Shown here in pieces: positions 14,842 through 24,832 of a DNA stretch of 64,000 nucleotides. This DNA is from a virus: positions 1 to 64,000 of the IMG/VR virus record IMGVR_UViG_3300005253_000004. The stretch is one strand, 5' to 3'. Position numbers and translations under genes: made by a program. The stretch's first letter is position 1, and each line of letters starts with the position of its first letter. The notes under the pieces were generated by a model. It made no database searches. It had not been told where the DNA came from and saw only the letters and a list, made by a program, of their open reading frames with translations.

Positions 14842-17414
14842 TGGGTAGAGAGCATATCCCGTACCTTGACATCAAAGGATTTCAGGGCCTTTTTACGAAG
14901 TCCACACCTGAGGTCTTGCAGGCTGAGCAGCTTTCGATTGCCCAGAACTGTGACTTCTTCGAAGAGTATGGTGCTATTGCCAAGATACGTGGTAGCTCTA
15001 GAGTTTTGAACACCCCCTACACCGAAGGCGGCTCAGCCAAGAAGATTACGTGGGTTGAGTTCTTCAAATCGGCTGACCTCGATGGTACCATCCTGCGCCA
15101 GACAATGGTATCAGCAGGTACAGTACTTGGCCGAGTTGAAAACGGCGTAGTAACCCCACTCCTCACAGGTAGAACAGCCGACCTATACCACCATTCGACC
15201 TTCCTCGACAGATTCATGTTCGTCACCAACTACGACCCCGACAAGGTGGGCGTAGGCGATGACCTCGTTAAGTACGACGGCGCTGTGTTCACCAAGTGGG
15301 GTGTAGCCCCTCCAGGTGCTGAGGTTACAGTCGTCGAGGAATTCGATGACGCTTCCGCTTGGACACCCACTCTCTGTGACCTATCCGATCAGGCCAGCGG
15401 TACCACAGGGCACATCACCTGGGATGGCTCGGCTGTACGGATTGACGCCGCAGGACAGAGCGGGCCCCCCATCGGTTCTTCCCCTTTCTACGCATCAGAC
15501 GTATTCTCCTTTGAGAAAGGGCACGCTGCCTCTGGGTTCTACGCCCAAGGGGACACCCGAGAGAACGAAGAGGCGACCCGGAACCGGGTATCGTTCTTCA
15601 CATATTTCCCCCGCGGTTCACTGACCAAGTCACTAACCTTTCCGGCCAACCAAGGCTTCAAGACATCGGGCCCTGTGTTGTCTGTATACGTTAGCCCTGA
15701 CGCCAGCACCACGGCCAACAACAACTGGCAATTCGACTTCACAAACGGAGTGATTAGAGAAGGATGGAACAAAATAAACCTAGATTTTGCATCAGGAGCA
15801 CCGGGTAGTGGTCAGTTTAATTCCCCGGTCGGGCAACAAACAGGATTCTTCTACCCAGAAGACCAGACAATCCGAAGAACGCGTTTTGAATTCTATCTCT
15901 CAACAGCCCAAACGGTCACAAGCGGGCTTCGGATCGACAAGTACCAGAAGGCCGATGAGGGAGCGCTCGTTGCGTCACCCTCGGGGGTCTCGGGTAGCCT
16001 CACTGGCGTCTACAGTTATAAGGTTGTTTATGTTTCTAAGTATGGTAGTCTTAGTAATGCTGGTCCTGCTTCTGTACCTGTTACCGCCGCTAGTCACCTC
16101 CAAATTGACCTCACTCGGATCCCGGTTTCGCTGGATACGCAAGTCACAGCGCGGAGGCTCTACCGAACAGTAGGCAACGGATCGGTCTGGCTGTACCTTG
16201 ACGAAATCCTCGACAACACCACCACTACCTACACGGACATCGTTGCAGATGGTAGCCTCAGCAATGAGACTGCACCACAAGCGGGGGACTTCGCAGACGA
16301 CAACTCCGTACCCCCTCGGTGCTCCATCGTGTACGCGTGGAAGAAGACGATCCTGATGGCAGGCGACCCCCAGAACCCGTACACCTTGTACTACTCTGAG
16401 GACGCTGAACCTGAGAGTTTCCCGCTCATCAACGCCCTGGACATGGACGCCAAGATCACAGCTATCTATGAGACCTACGCAGGGGCAGTGATCGAGACTG
16501 AGACCGGTAAGTGGCAGCTCATCGGCGACAACCCCGACTTCTCCTTCGACAAGATCGTACACGGCATGGGCTGTGTGGGTCGGAGGGCTGCTGGGAACGC
16601 TCGCCTGATTGGTTACTCCGTTGACCGTGACGGGATGAGGCTCTTTGACCTCAGTGAGACCCAGAAGATCAGCGAGCCTATCCGGGACAAGTACGACTCC
16701 AGCACCGTGAACAAGGCTAACATCGAGCTGATACACACGGTCCACAGTAGAGCTAAGAACATGATCCTCCAGTTCAACCCAGATGCTTCGGGGGATTACT
16801 CCTCGATCTTCTGCTACCAGTACCCAATTGACTCTGTTGAGGTAGGGTATTGGTCGGAGATCGTCACTCCTTCTGCTGCTAACTTGAACTTCCAAGATGC
16901 CACTGAGATCGAGGACTCTAATGGACAGTTCCAGATCCTGGCAGGCGGGGCTGACGGGATGCTTTACAGGCTGTTCAACGACTCCTCCAAGAACTGGGTG
17001 GATGCGGCAGGGGTTGAGTATCCCATCGATACCAAGATCCGGACCCACTACCTAAGGGCTGGAGGGTTGGGTGCCGAAGTATTCCAGGCTACAGGCCGGA
17101 TGAACCCGCACACAATAGAGATAAGGATTGGGAACGACGATGCTTGTACATGGACAGCCACAGTGGAACTGGCTAAGGGTATCACACAGACCCTAGCTAC
17201 TTCCAGCTCTGAGATGTTGTTGCAGTTTGGGCTCAACGATGGGCTACGTAGAATGAGAGTACCTTCAGCGGGGTCTACACCTGAAGAGTACGTCAGGCTC
17301 ACGTTCCAAAACGCTCAAGCGGACGTCTATACGAAGATCCTGGCCGCTAGGTTCTCCTACAAGACACAGCCAGCAAACTTCATAGACGGCGACATTGACA
17401 ATACGATAGCGTAA
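14841..17414 (+). CDS. Tail nozzle / tail tubular protein B-like
   Basis: An 857-residue beta-rich protein, similar in size to the T7 nozzle gp12 (about 790 residues). The N-terminus, with FTKSTPEVLQAEQLSIAQNC followed by an RGSSR turn, is the usual opening of phage stabilisation/nozzle proteins (a G-L-x-x-x-P...Q...N-x-D pattern). Around residues 375-470 there is an Ig/FN3-like segment (SLTGVYSYKVVYVSKYGSLS). Later sections (KKTILMAGDPQNPYTLYY, TEIEDSNGQFQILAGG) look like blades of a beta propeller. It forms the end of the short tail through which DNA leaves. It is coupled to the adaptor and to the next tail gene by TAATG overlaps. Confidence 0.65.
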   Translation: MGREHIPYLDIKGFQGLFTKSTPEVLQAEQLSIAQNCDFFEEYGAIAKIRGSSRVLNTPYTEGGSAKKITWVEFFKSADLDGTILRQTMVSAGTVLGRVENGVVTPLLTGRTADLYHHSTFLDRFMFVTNYDPDKVGVGDDLVKYDGAVFTKWGVAPPGAEVTVVEEFDDASAWTPTLCDLSDQASGTTGHITWDGSAVRIDAAGQSGPPIGSSPFYASDVFSFEKGHAASGFYAQGDTRENEEATRNRVSFFTYFPRGSLTKSLTFPANQGFKTSGPVLSVYVSPDASTTANNNWQFDFTNGVIREGWNKINLDFASGAPGSGQFNSPVGQQTGFFYPEDQTIRRTRFEFYLSTAQTVTSGLRIDKYQKADEGALVASPSGVSGSLTGVYSYKVVYVSKYGSLSNAGPASVPVTAASHLQIDLTRIPVSLDTQVTARRLYRTVGNGSVWLYLDEILDNTTTTYTDIVADGSLSNETAPQAGDFADDNSVPPRCSIVYAWKKTILMAGDPQNPYTLYYSEDAEPESFPLINALDMDAKITAIYETYAGAVIETETGKWQLIGDNPDFSFDKIVHGMGCVGRRAAGNARLIGYSVDRDGMRLFDLSETQKISEPIRDKYDSSTVNKANIELIHTVHSRAKNMILQFNPDASGDYSSIFCYQYPIDSVEVGYWSEIVTPSAANLNFQDATEIEDSNGQFQILAGGADGMLYRLFNDSSKNWVDAAGVEYPIDTKIRTHYLRAGGLGAEVFQATGRMNPHTIEIRIGNDDACTWTATVELAKGITQTLATSSSEMLLQFGLNDGLRRMRVPSAGSTPEEYVRLTFQNAQADVYTKILAARFSYKTQPANFIDGDIDNTIA

Positions 17415-18460
17415 TGGGTCGCGTACAGTCCCTCGCTACTCAGACCGAAGTACGGCTTCGGAAATGGCCCGCTGGCAGGGTGTCTCAACTCAAGTTGTTT
17501 CTTGGTCACCTTGAGCAGGCCGTGGGTATATCCCTTGCCGCTCAAGTACAGCAGTCTCCTAAACGTACGTTTTCTGAGTTCGTGCCTAAGATCGTATCGC
17601 AGGATATCACAACTGCGGTGTCGTTCAAAGAGATCAGGGTGAGTTTTGAGACTCCTAAAGGGATCAAGAACCTCTTATTCTATGAGTATCAACTCAGTGC
17701 TACAGAAGGGTTCTTCAACTTCGACCAGTTCCAATCGCCCGAGACTACGTACATCTGGCCGGGCTTAGATGAAGGAACACAGTACTTCTTAAGGATTAGG
17801 ATAGTTACTAAGAACGGAGAGGTAGGACCTTGGTCTGATGCAGAAGACGTATCTACCCCGTTCTCTCAGTCGTACGGGCTCTATGACGGTAGTGAGTCAA
17901 CTACTAGGGTATCAGCCAAGAATAACAACCCGTGGACCCCTATCTTTGATAGAGACTACACAGCGATTGGAGGGAAGGCGTACTACGCTATTGACTTTGA
18001 AGTGAAGGTAGCAAGAGATTGGTCTTTCTCTACTGCGAAAGAGAATCAAGGAAACGTAGAGTGGACAGACTGCGAGTTCAGATGGATGGAAAACGTAGGG
18101 GCAACAGGGGAAACCTCTGATTATGTACAAAAAGGCCGACAATTCTTTGCTACTGCGTATGCTACCAACAGCAACTTCGGAATATCTGGCTTCTATGCTT
18201 TTAGTGTTGGTGTCGAAGAGTTCTATTCACCTCTAGTCTCACCGGGAGCGTGGGAGTGCCCAAGAAGAGGGACCTTCGTACAGAAGTTCTCGACAATGCA
18301 AGGAGGCGATTACGGGTTACGGCTTGAAGGAAGGGTCATGTCTTCTCCTAACAGAGCCAATGCATTCTATCCAATTGACTTTCGAACTAAGTTCCAATAC
18401 GAAAGTGATGCCATTGTGAAAGTCAAGAACTTTAATATCTTTGAATCATTGGTGACGTAA
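17414..18460 (+). CDS. Tail protein with FN3-like domain (first of three)
   Basis: A 348-residue protein. After a basic N-terminal helix there is an FN3-like domain at about residues 75-155 (IRVSFETP, YEYQLSATEGF, LDEGTQYFLRIRIVTKNGEV, PWSDAEDVSTP). The C-terminal half is Tyr/Phe/Trp-rich beta structure without recognised motifs. The gene shares one base with its neighbours on both sides (TAATG) and has no separate ribosome site, so its output should be tied to that of the nozzle. It is likely a tail-tip or fibre-attachment protein. Confidence 0.55.
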   Translation: MGRVQSLATQTEVRLRKWPAGRVSQLKLFLGHLEQAVGISLAAQVQQSPKRTFSEFVPKIVSQDITTAVSFKEIRVSFETPKGIKNLLFYEYQLSATEGFFNFDQFQSPETTYIWPGLDEGTQYFLRIRIVTKNGEVGPWSDAEDVSTPFSQSYGLYDGSESTTRVSAKNNNPWTPIFDRDYTAIGGKAYYAIDFEVKVARDWSFSTAKENQGNVEWTDCEFRWMENVGATGETSDYVQKGRQFFATAYATNSNFGISGFYAFSVGVEEFYSPLVSPGAWECPRRGTFVQKFSTMQGGDYGLRLEGRVMSSPNRANAFYPIDFRTKFQYESDAIVKVKNFNIFESLVT

Positions 18461-19341
18461 TGGCTGGAGAATTCTTAGGTAGCTTCTCAAAGTTCTTCAC
18501 TAACCTAACCAAGTCTCAGCGCCAGGAGCTGGACCGTGCGTTTGCGGACTTGCAGAATATGAAAGAAATGACTAGCTTAGACGAGTCGCTCAGACTGCTG
18601 AAGCGTAAGCCAGATCAGAGCCTACCGATTCCACAACTAACCTCTAGTGAATCGATACAAGGTGCAATCATTACTTGGCCTTCGCTGAACGATCAAAGGA
18701 TTAACTTCTATGAAGCGCACGTCTCGACGTTCAGTAACTTCTCAGCGTTCACTACAGTTACTACGTTTGGGCAAGACATTGTGCTTGAAGGGCTACAGTC
18801 GGCAAGGCATATTAGAGTGCGCGGAGTTAGACGAGACGGTACGACTACCCCGTTCTCAGAAGTACTAACTGTAAACCCTCAACTGTTTGAGGTAAGAGCG
18901 CATAGTGCTGAGAGCTTCTATACTACGTTAGAAGTAGACACAGCACACACAATCCTGGGTGGATTGGGAACGGACTTGCAGTACACACCGCTTAACCCCG
19001 GTGGTACTAGCATGGTATGGGGCTTTCTAACAGGGTACGCGGACCCTGCGTGTGCTTTCATTGGTGATGGAAAGATACAAGCCTCGGTATGGGTGGCTAT
19101 CTACGATAGTCAAGGTAGTTTGATAAGCGACACTGAGTATGAGCGCCTCACATTCGGAGAAAACTACAACTCCTTGAACATAGGACCCTTCCCTGTGGAG
19201 CACCCAGACTCTGGTTCGTCCGTAGTGGTAAGGGTGGTCGCGTGGGACCTGACAACAACTGAAATCGGTGGTGTGAGAAACGCTGACTCTACATTGATTG
19301 AGTGGTGCCACCTTAATGTACTTGAAGCGGGAGCAGGATAA
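18460..19341 (+). CDS. Tail protein with FN3-like domain (second of three)
   Basis: A 293-residue protein. Residues 1-60 are helical (LTKSQRQELDRAFADLQNM). Residues about 60-140 form an FN3-like domain (IITWPSLNDQRINFYEAHVS, HIRVRGVRRDGTTTPFSE). The C-terminus is a beta domain. The layout of helix, FN3-like domain, then beta domain repeats in the genes on both sides, which suggests that the three derive from one ancestor and assemble together at the tail. Confidence 0.55.
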   Translation: MAGEFLGSFSKFFTNLTKSQRQELDRAFADLQNMKEMTSLDESLRLLKRKPDQSLPIPQLTSSESIQGAIITWPSLNDQRINFYEAHVSTFSNFSAFTTVTTFGQDIVLEGLQSARHIRVRGVRRDGTTTPFSEVLTVNPQLFEVRAHSAESFYTTLEVDTAHTILGGLGTDLQYTPLNPGGTSMVWGFLTGYADPACAFIGDGKIQASVWVAIYDSQGSLISDTEYERLTFGENYNSLNIGPFPVEHPDSGSSVVVRVVAWDLTTTEIGGVRNADSTLIEWCHLNVLEAGAG

Positions 19342-22028
19342 TGGCTAGACGAAGAAACGCAATCTTTCATAGATTCAGCAGGATGCGAGGGCTTCCGCCC
19401 GACGAGAAGATGTTGCTGCAAAGAATCGGAAACCTAATGGATGCCGCTCTCAACAACAGACAAGCGTCCAATCCATTCGAACCCTCTAAGAATAAGCTTC
19501 ATCGATTATTGTATCCCCCGACGGGTCTAGTGGCCCATACAGGGTTCCAGACGCTGAAGCTGACGTGGACTGCTCCTGACTCAGACCAACACCTACGCTA
19601 TGAGATAACGATCACAAATACTGAGACTGGTGTATCTGAAACCAAGTCAACCTACACCAACGAACTGAGGTACAAGAACGTAAATGGGTCCTATACAGCA
19701 ACTGTCAAATCCGTAGGTCGGAACGGGTCTTCCTCTACTATCCAAACGATTACTTTCAACATGGGGGGGAGCCTCATGCAGATTGAAGGCAACAAAAACG
19801 GCCCAACATCATTAGGTACCATGGTTCAAGACCAGATAACCATGTTTGACGGATACAGTGTTTACGCGTGGGGTTCTGTAGTTCTGGACAAGTACATAGC
19901 AGGGTTTAGTAATGAACCCGCAGTGTTCCGTCTTTGGAGTATGGAGGGCGCAAACCAAACATTCGACGCCGATGTGGCAGAATTGCAACAGACGATCACG
20001 TTGTACCCTGCAACAGAGTCTTTCGCTAACCTCGACGATCAAGCACACGGTGCAGGGATTGAACGACCGGTCCCTGTAGGGACCAGTCGGCCCGGTAGCT
20101 TCGAAACTAGCCAATCAGTCATGTTCTCCCCTATCGCGATCAGTACTACTGAAGAGAATGTGACGTTCACCTTCTTTCTACAAGCACTAGGTCGGACAGT
20201 AGAACAAGATGAGGTAAACCTCTCACTTGTCCTATGGGGTGGGTTCGATGGTCTTGGAGACAACGTCCCTCAAGATCCCTGGGTACCTAGCGAATATGTG
20301 TTTCCGCACCTCAACTCTCTTAGACTCTGGCGAAGAGAGGTGGCGCCCAGTCCTAATTTCGATACAGTCATCAGGGGTAGCTGGTATTTAGCTCAGCAGC
20401 CAAAGGAATTCAATATCATAGACAACGCATGGACTCTAGCATTCTGGGTGCGGCTAGAGACCGAACATGTTACACCTATGGTAGACGCAAGTACCGAGGA
20501 GAATGGTAAGCTAGCAGCCATCAATACCATATTTGCTAGGCAGTCTTACGACGCCGATGGTACCGTCTGGAATGAGAACGCAATTAGGATTGCGTTAACT
20601 GCAGTTAGAGATACCCAAACCGGTCTACTGTATCAGTACGTCGATGCCGGTGTGTGGGATAAAACTGGTACCGCTATTACAATAAACGCAAGGTTCTGGA
20701 ACGAGACTTTTGGGGATCATGACCCACCTGACAAAGACGACGCTTCTTATTTGTGGGGTACGAGCTTCCCTGAGAATTCCCAAAACAACGGCTGGCAGTT
20801 CATTGTTATCTGTTTTGAAGGAGGGCCCCAAGGAGCCGATGGTGAGCCGGGGGAAGGTACTGACCTGACACCCAAGCTAAGAATATACTCCAACAACAGG
20901 TTGGTTGATCCAGCCGCCGAAGAAGACAGGTTCATACCACCGAATATGATGTGCTGTTTGAACCAACGTGTCGCTGACGGAGCTTTGAATACAAAGCAGA
21001 CCACACCCGCTCACTTGCTTAAAGAACTAAACCAAGACCTGACTAACGACTACGTTTACTCCATTGGATCAAGCGGCGGGGCCGAGCCGTTCTACAACGT
21101 AGGTGTTTATAAAGGCGACGATCACAGAATAGACAACGGAACCTTTACAATCCACCAAATGGGGATGTGGAACGTAGCCCTTGACAACTGGGATGGCATG
21201 GGGTTCAACCCAGGTGTCGCTGAACAAAGAGACAGTAGCCCGTGGTATGCTGTGCCTTATCATCTCACTGGTGGCGTGCCTGATAAAAACCCCACACACA
21301 CTGACGGAAGACAGAATACGTTTTTCGGTACCTCTCTGACTGCCATCCATTATCTGTTTAACCAAGGGTTCGGGACAGACATTGATTGGAAGAAGAATTC
21401 AAATACCAGAATTGATGGAGCCAAAGAATACATATTTGCTGAGAACTTAGTACACCTTTGGCAATTTGGAGCGATTGCTGACGAGTTTAGCACCACGGCA
21501 CGAACACTTAGAGACACTGGGAACCATCTACTTGGCGGGGGTATAAACTTCCTTAGAACTATCACATCTGGAACTCAAGCAGGTAAGAGTTCCAACGCAT
21601 GGTCAGAAGATGTTAAGTTGTCTGACGTTATTTCTCCTGTTAGATCCTATTTTACCGATCAACATCTAAACGCGAGCCAGACAGTCAAAGATAGGCTACC
21701 CCCGCTAGAATACGCAGCCACAGACGGCAGGCCGAACTGGACTGCTCAAAACGGGATCGTCCAGCCAGTAGGGCATGTCAACGGAGCAGGGTACCCTGAC
21801 GCCGGTACTACAGCCACGAAACACGGCTACCCTGGGCATTCTTATATGCATTCTGAGGTTGTTGATGGGGTAATCGTAGCATGGAGACGACCAAACGTCA
21901 CCAACGGAGTGCTAGATGAACCTAAAACTTATGGGCCTGTCTATGCCGCATGGAGTCTAGGAACCGATATCTTGCCTGACGGACCCTTCGGTGCTGAGAC
22001 GTTGAATGGTATAAGCGCTTGGCCGTGA
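19341..22028 (+). CDS. Tail fibre/tailspike candidate with FN3 and LamG-like regions
   Basis: An 895-residue protein. It has an N-terminal basic helix, an FN3-like domain at about residues 55-135 (TLKLTWTAPDSDQHLRYEIT, SYTATVKSVGRNGSSST), and a long beta region. In the middle, segments typical of concanavalin-like/LamG domains appear: NAWTLAFWVRLE, NGWQFIVICFEGG, LRIYSNNRLVDP and TFTIHQMGMWNVAL. Such domains bind glycans, so this is the best receptor-binding candidate of the window. No catalytic motif of a depolymerase is evident. It closes a run of overlapping tail genes; the second plus-strand promoter lies just downstream. Confidence 0.6.
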   Translation: MARRRNAIFHRFSRMRGLPPDEKMLLQRIGNLMDAALNNRQASNPFEPSKNKLHRLLYPPTGLVAHTGFQTLKLTWTAPDSDQHLRYEITITNTETGVSETKSTYTNELRYKNVNGSYTATVKSVGRNGSSSTIQTITFNMGGSLMQIEGNKNGPTSLGTMVQDQITMFDGYSVYAWGSVVLDKYIAGFSNEPAVFRLWSMEGANQTFDADVAELQQTITLYPATESFANLDDQAHGAGIERPVPVGTSRPGSFETSQSVMFSPIAISTTEENVTFTFFLQALGRTVEQDEVNLSLVLWGGFDGLGDNVPQDPWVPSEYVFPHLNSLRLWRREVAPSPNFDTVIRGSWYLAQQPKEFNIIDNAWTLAFWVRLETEHVTPMVDASTEENGKLAAINTIFARQSYDADGTVWNENAIRIALTAVRDTQTGLLYQYVDAGVWDKTGTAITINARFWNETFGDHDPPDKDDASYLWGTSFPENSQNNGWQFIVICFEGGPQGADGEPGEGTDLTPKLRIYSNNRLVDPAAEEDRFIPPNMMCCLNQRVADGALNTKQTTPAHLLKELNQDLTNDYVYSIGSSGGAEPFYNVGVYKGDDHRIDNGTFTIHQMGMWNVALDNWDGMGFNPGVAEQRDSSPWYAVPYHLTGGVPDKNPTHTDGRQNTFFGTSLTAIHYLFNQGFGTDIDWKKNSNTRIDGAKEYIFAENLVHLWQFGAIADEFSTTARTLRDTGNHLLGGGINFLRTITSGTQAGKSSNAWSEDVKLSDVISPVRSYFTDQHLNASQTVKDRLPPLEYAATDGRPNWTAQNGIVQPVGHVNGAGYPDAGTTATKHGYPGHSYMHSEVVDGVIVAWRRPNVTNGVLDEPKTYGPVYAAWSLGTDILPDGPFGAETLNGISAWP

Positions 22029-22029
22029 T

Positions 22030-22058
22030 TTGCAAATTAGTGAGGAATTTCCTATAAT
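22030..22058 (+). promoter_or_regulatory. Sigma70-type promoter for internal virion protein genes
   Basis: TTGCAA at 22030-22035, a 17-base spacer and TATAAT at 22053-22058. The segment AATTTCCTATAATTA is nearly the same as in the capsid promoter (7109-7137), so the two plus-strand promoters form one class. The -35 box begins three bases after the stop of the fibre gene; transcription should begin near 22065, giving a leader of about 29 bases. Confidence 0.8.
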
Positions 22059-22093
22059 TATGTAGGAGTATGCGCTTTATTTAGAGAGGTAAC

Positions 22094-23290
22094 ATGGGAA
22101 TATCATTATTTTCCAATAAGAAAGGCATTAAAAAAGCCGAGCAGGCGGCTGGAGCCATACAGCACACCGCCATAGCCTCCATGGAAGCTGTCGATAGAGA
22201 GCGAGCCCGGGGTATTGCTGGTGAGCAGGCTAAAGCTGCTGTCTTCGGGCTCCTAGGGTCCGATCCTAATGCCTTTACTAGCGAGTTCACAAACACCAAA
22301 AACGTTGATGACCCTACCAGTCTATTCGACACCAGTGGTGTGGGGCTCTCGCAACCAAACCAAGCCCTTTACAAATTCGGTCCGACAGACCCTGGTAAGA
22401 AGCAGCTCCTAGGCACAGCCAGAGAGGGTATCCTTGACCCCGAAGCGTATGCTGCGGCCATCTCCAAGACAGCCTCCTTCCGAATTCAAAGCCAGCGCGT
22501 CCGCGAGTCCGAAGAACTCCTCAACCAAGAGGGCCCTGCGTGGGATATGCTGTCGAACTCCGTCCTCGGTGTCATAAACGAAGGGTCAGCCCTCCAGCTC
22601 AGGGACACCATGCGAAAGCTGAAGAACCAATACGCTAAAGGCGGAACGGCACGACGAACTGCCATGTTCGAAGCTAACGAACTGATAGCAGGTGAGCGAG
22701 CCATGCGTACCCGTGTACAGGAAACATGGCAAGCCAACCTCGCACTCTATGATTCGGTTAGGCAGAACGCTGATCGTGTAGCAGCAGGAACCGCGACCTT
22801 CATGGCCGGGTTGCCTTTAGTGAATGACTCATATCGTGACGCTATGCAGCGCACGGCGCAATTACAAATCATGGCTTCTCAACAGGCCCAGTCTGCTATT
22901 GCGGAGTCGTATGATATTAGGATGACACAACAACCCGTCGACTTCCTTACAAACTTCCTTGAAGGTACAGTCAAACTCGTAGCCTCTGTTGCTGGTACCG
23001 CTCTTGACTCCTATCTCGGAGGCGGCGCGGGAGCGGGAGTGGGAGTGGGTGGAGCAGGTGGTGGTGGTACTTCAGCGGGGGGTGCTTTAGTTAACATGTT
23101 TTCGGGCCGTGAAAACGCTGGCTACACTCCAAGGAGCGGGGCTAGTTATGGTTATAGGGGTGGCGGGGCCAATGACTTTGGAGGTTCGCTTATGAACCTC
23201 GCAGGAACCTCCTTGAAGGCCGGTCTTGAGTACATGAATAGTTACAGAGACCCCGACGAATCTGATAGCTGGTCAATAGATAGAGGATAA
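22094..23290 (+). CDS. Internal virion / ejection protein candidate (small)
   Basis: A 398-residue Ala/Gln-rich helical protein (GIKKAEQAAGAIQHTAIASM, MASQQAQSAIAESYDIRM) with a glycine-rich flexible C-terminus (GAGAGVGVGGAGGGG and later GGG/YG patches). The pattern and its place ahead of two larger proteins resemble the smallest of the three ejected core proteins of T7-like phages (gp14 type). It has AGAGAGGTAAC before the ATG and its own promoter. Homology to gp14 is not shown by sequence; the assignment is by order and composition. Confidence 0.55.
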   Translation: MGISLFSNKKGIKKAEQAAGAIQHTAIASMEAVDRERARGIAGEQAKAAVFGLLGSDPNAFTSEFTNTKNVDDPTSLFDTSGVGLSQPNQALYKFGPTDPGKKQLLGTAREGILDPEAYAAAISKTASFRIQSQRVRESEELLNQEGPAWDMLSNSVLGVINEGSALQLRDTMRKLKNQYAKGGTARRTAMFEANELIAGERAMRTRVQETWQANLALYDSVRQNADRVAAGTATFMAGLPLVNDSYRDAMQRTAQLQIMASQQAQSAIAESYDIRMTQQPVDFLTNFLEGTVKLVASVAGTALDSYLGGGAGAGVGVGGAGGGGTSAGGALVNMFSGRENAGYTPRSGASYGYRGGGANDFGGSLMNLAGTSLKAGLEYMNSYRDPDESDSWSIDRG

Positions 23291-23299
23291 GGAGCTATA

Positions 23300-24829
23300 G
23301 TGGCTGAGTACAATGAAGAGAATACTAGAGGTGGTAAAACTGGTGTGGCTATTCGTAAGGCGATCAACAGTGGTGCCTCCCGAGGGCTTAGTAGCGCGCT
23401 AGTAGGGAGTGCTTACAGATCCTTTGGCAAAGCCTTCGACGGCGGTGGTTATACCCCCCGAGGAGCGCGTCCTGATACCTCTTACTTAAACAACTGGGAA
23501 GAAGCAGGGAACCGAGCACAAAAAGCTCTTGAAGACAGGTGGCATAAGAGCGAGTTCGCCAACTTTAGAAAGAATCACCTTGACAAGTTCCAAGCCGAAC
23601 TGAAAAACATAGAGGAGAAATCAAGTTTTCTAACTCAAGAACTTCAAGAAGGGCGGTGGCCTACATCTGACGGCGGTATAGAAGAATTGGATTACAAAAT
23701 CCCGGAGCAGAGAACGAAGGCGATCCGCTTGAGAAATCATATTCAGTCAGAAGCAATCCGCCAAATAACAGAACTACAGATCAACTTGAATAACGTAGCA
23801 GCAGAGAAATACTCGACCAATCCTATCATCGATCTCATGATCCAGCAAATGATGGAGAATCAGACACAGGCTATGTCAGCACAGTTCCAGACGCCTGGAC
23901 CTCAGCAGCAAGCGGAGCAGCAAATGAAACTCGACACCGGGGAAGCTGACATCAAGTACAAGCAAGCACTCACCCGTCAAGCTGATGTGCAGTCAGAAAG
24001 AACTGGTGGCAAGTACAAGTCCACTGACGCTGTCATACGTGACATGGGTCCAGCACAGGCTGCTAGATACTTTGCTAATAACGTAGAGGGTAAGGCGCTG
24101 TTGGAGCAGACGGAGTTCCCTGGTTTTATGTCTAAGTTGGAGCAGCAAACTGCTGACGGCTACATTAAGAGACAGAAATGGAATTCACAAGAAGCAAGGA
24201 TAGAAGCCAACACAGCAGCGACCCAAGACTTTGTACAGTCAGAGCTGCCTAGAATACGTCAACGAGCAACATATGAGTGGATGAAGCAAGAATACGGTCA
24301 AGACGCTGCTGATGCGGCGGCGGCGGGTCGTCCTGGTATGCTTGAGGATATCGCGCCCCCGTTTAACTACGATGTCAAGACCAATCCTACTAAGGAAGAA
24401 ACAAAAGAGAAGACAAACAGATGGGATGCTCTTGGTGTGCAAAAAGCCAACGAACAAATGGCAAGAGACCCTGGTATGTCAAAGAAAGAAGCGAAGGATT
24501 GGCTGATGGATGAATGGCTCCCTGAAGCTTTGGACGGAACCGACATCGCAGAAGGCGGTGCTTACCTTAAACAGTTTGACGGTCTAACCGCCGAAGAAGC
24601 TAACAAGGCAGCAGCGCCTTACATCACAGCCGTGCGTAAGTCTCTAGAAAAAGCCTTGAAGTGGATAGGTTCTGGTGCAGGGACCGAAGGGCTCCTGCCT
24701 GAGCAGAAGTCTCGACCCCAAGGTACACCTCGCCGGGGGCGCGGTGGTCTCGGTCGCCTAGTCAAAGGCTTGTATCCGCCAGACTTCAGAAAACAGTTTC
24801 CGCAGGGCGCCGAAGACACAAAGGAGTAG
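23300..24829 (+). CDS. Internal virion / ejection protein candidate (middle)
   Basis: A 509-residue protein starting with GTG behind AAGGAGC. It is rich in Gln, Glu, Lys and Ala, nearly all helical, with long amphipathic stretches (QQAEQQMKLDTGEADIKYKQ) and no Cys. The Gly/Arg-rich C-terminus (PRRGRGGLGRLVKG) may be flexible. It occupies the position of the middle core protein (gp15 type) in the T7 order. No lysozyme or transglycosylase motif was found. Confidence 0.5.
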   Translation: MAEYNEENTRGGKTGVAIRKAINSGASRGLSSALVGSAYRSFGKAFDGGGYTPRGARPDTSYLNNWEEAGNRAQKALEDRWHKSEFANFRKNHLDKFQAELKNIEEKSSFLTQELQEGRWPTSDGGIEELDYKIPEQRTKAIRLRNHIQSEAIRQITELQINLNNVAAEKYSTNPIIDLMIQQMMENQTQAMSAQFQTPGPQQQAEQQMKLDTGEADIKYKQALTRQADVQSERTGGKYKSTDAVIRDMGPAQAARYFANNVEGKALLEQTEFPGFMSKLEQQTADGYIKRQKWNSQEARIEANTAATQDFVQSELPRIRQRATYEWMKQEYGQDAADAAAAGRPGMLEDIAPPFNYDVKTNPTKEETKEKTNRWDALGVQKANEQMARDPGMSKKEAKDWLMDEWLPEALDGTDIAEGGAYLKQFDGLTAEEANKAAAPYITAVRKSLEKALKWIGSGAGTEGLLPEQKSRPQGTPRRGRGGLGRLVKGLYPPDFRKQFPQGAEDTKE

Positions 24830-24832
24830 CCT

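Noticed and set aside
16020-17048. Long minus-strand frame (15975-17048) opposite the nozzle gene
   Set aside because: It is fully inside a well-supported gene, has no ribosome site, and its translation shows no domain.
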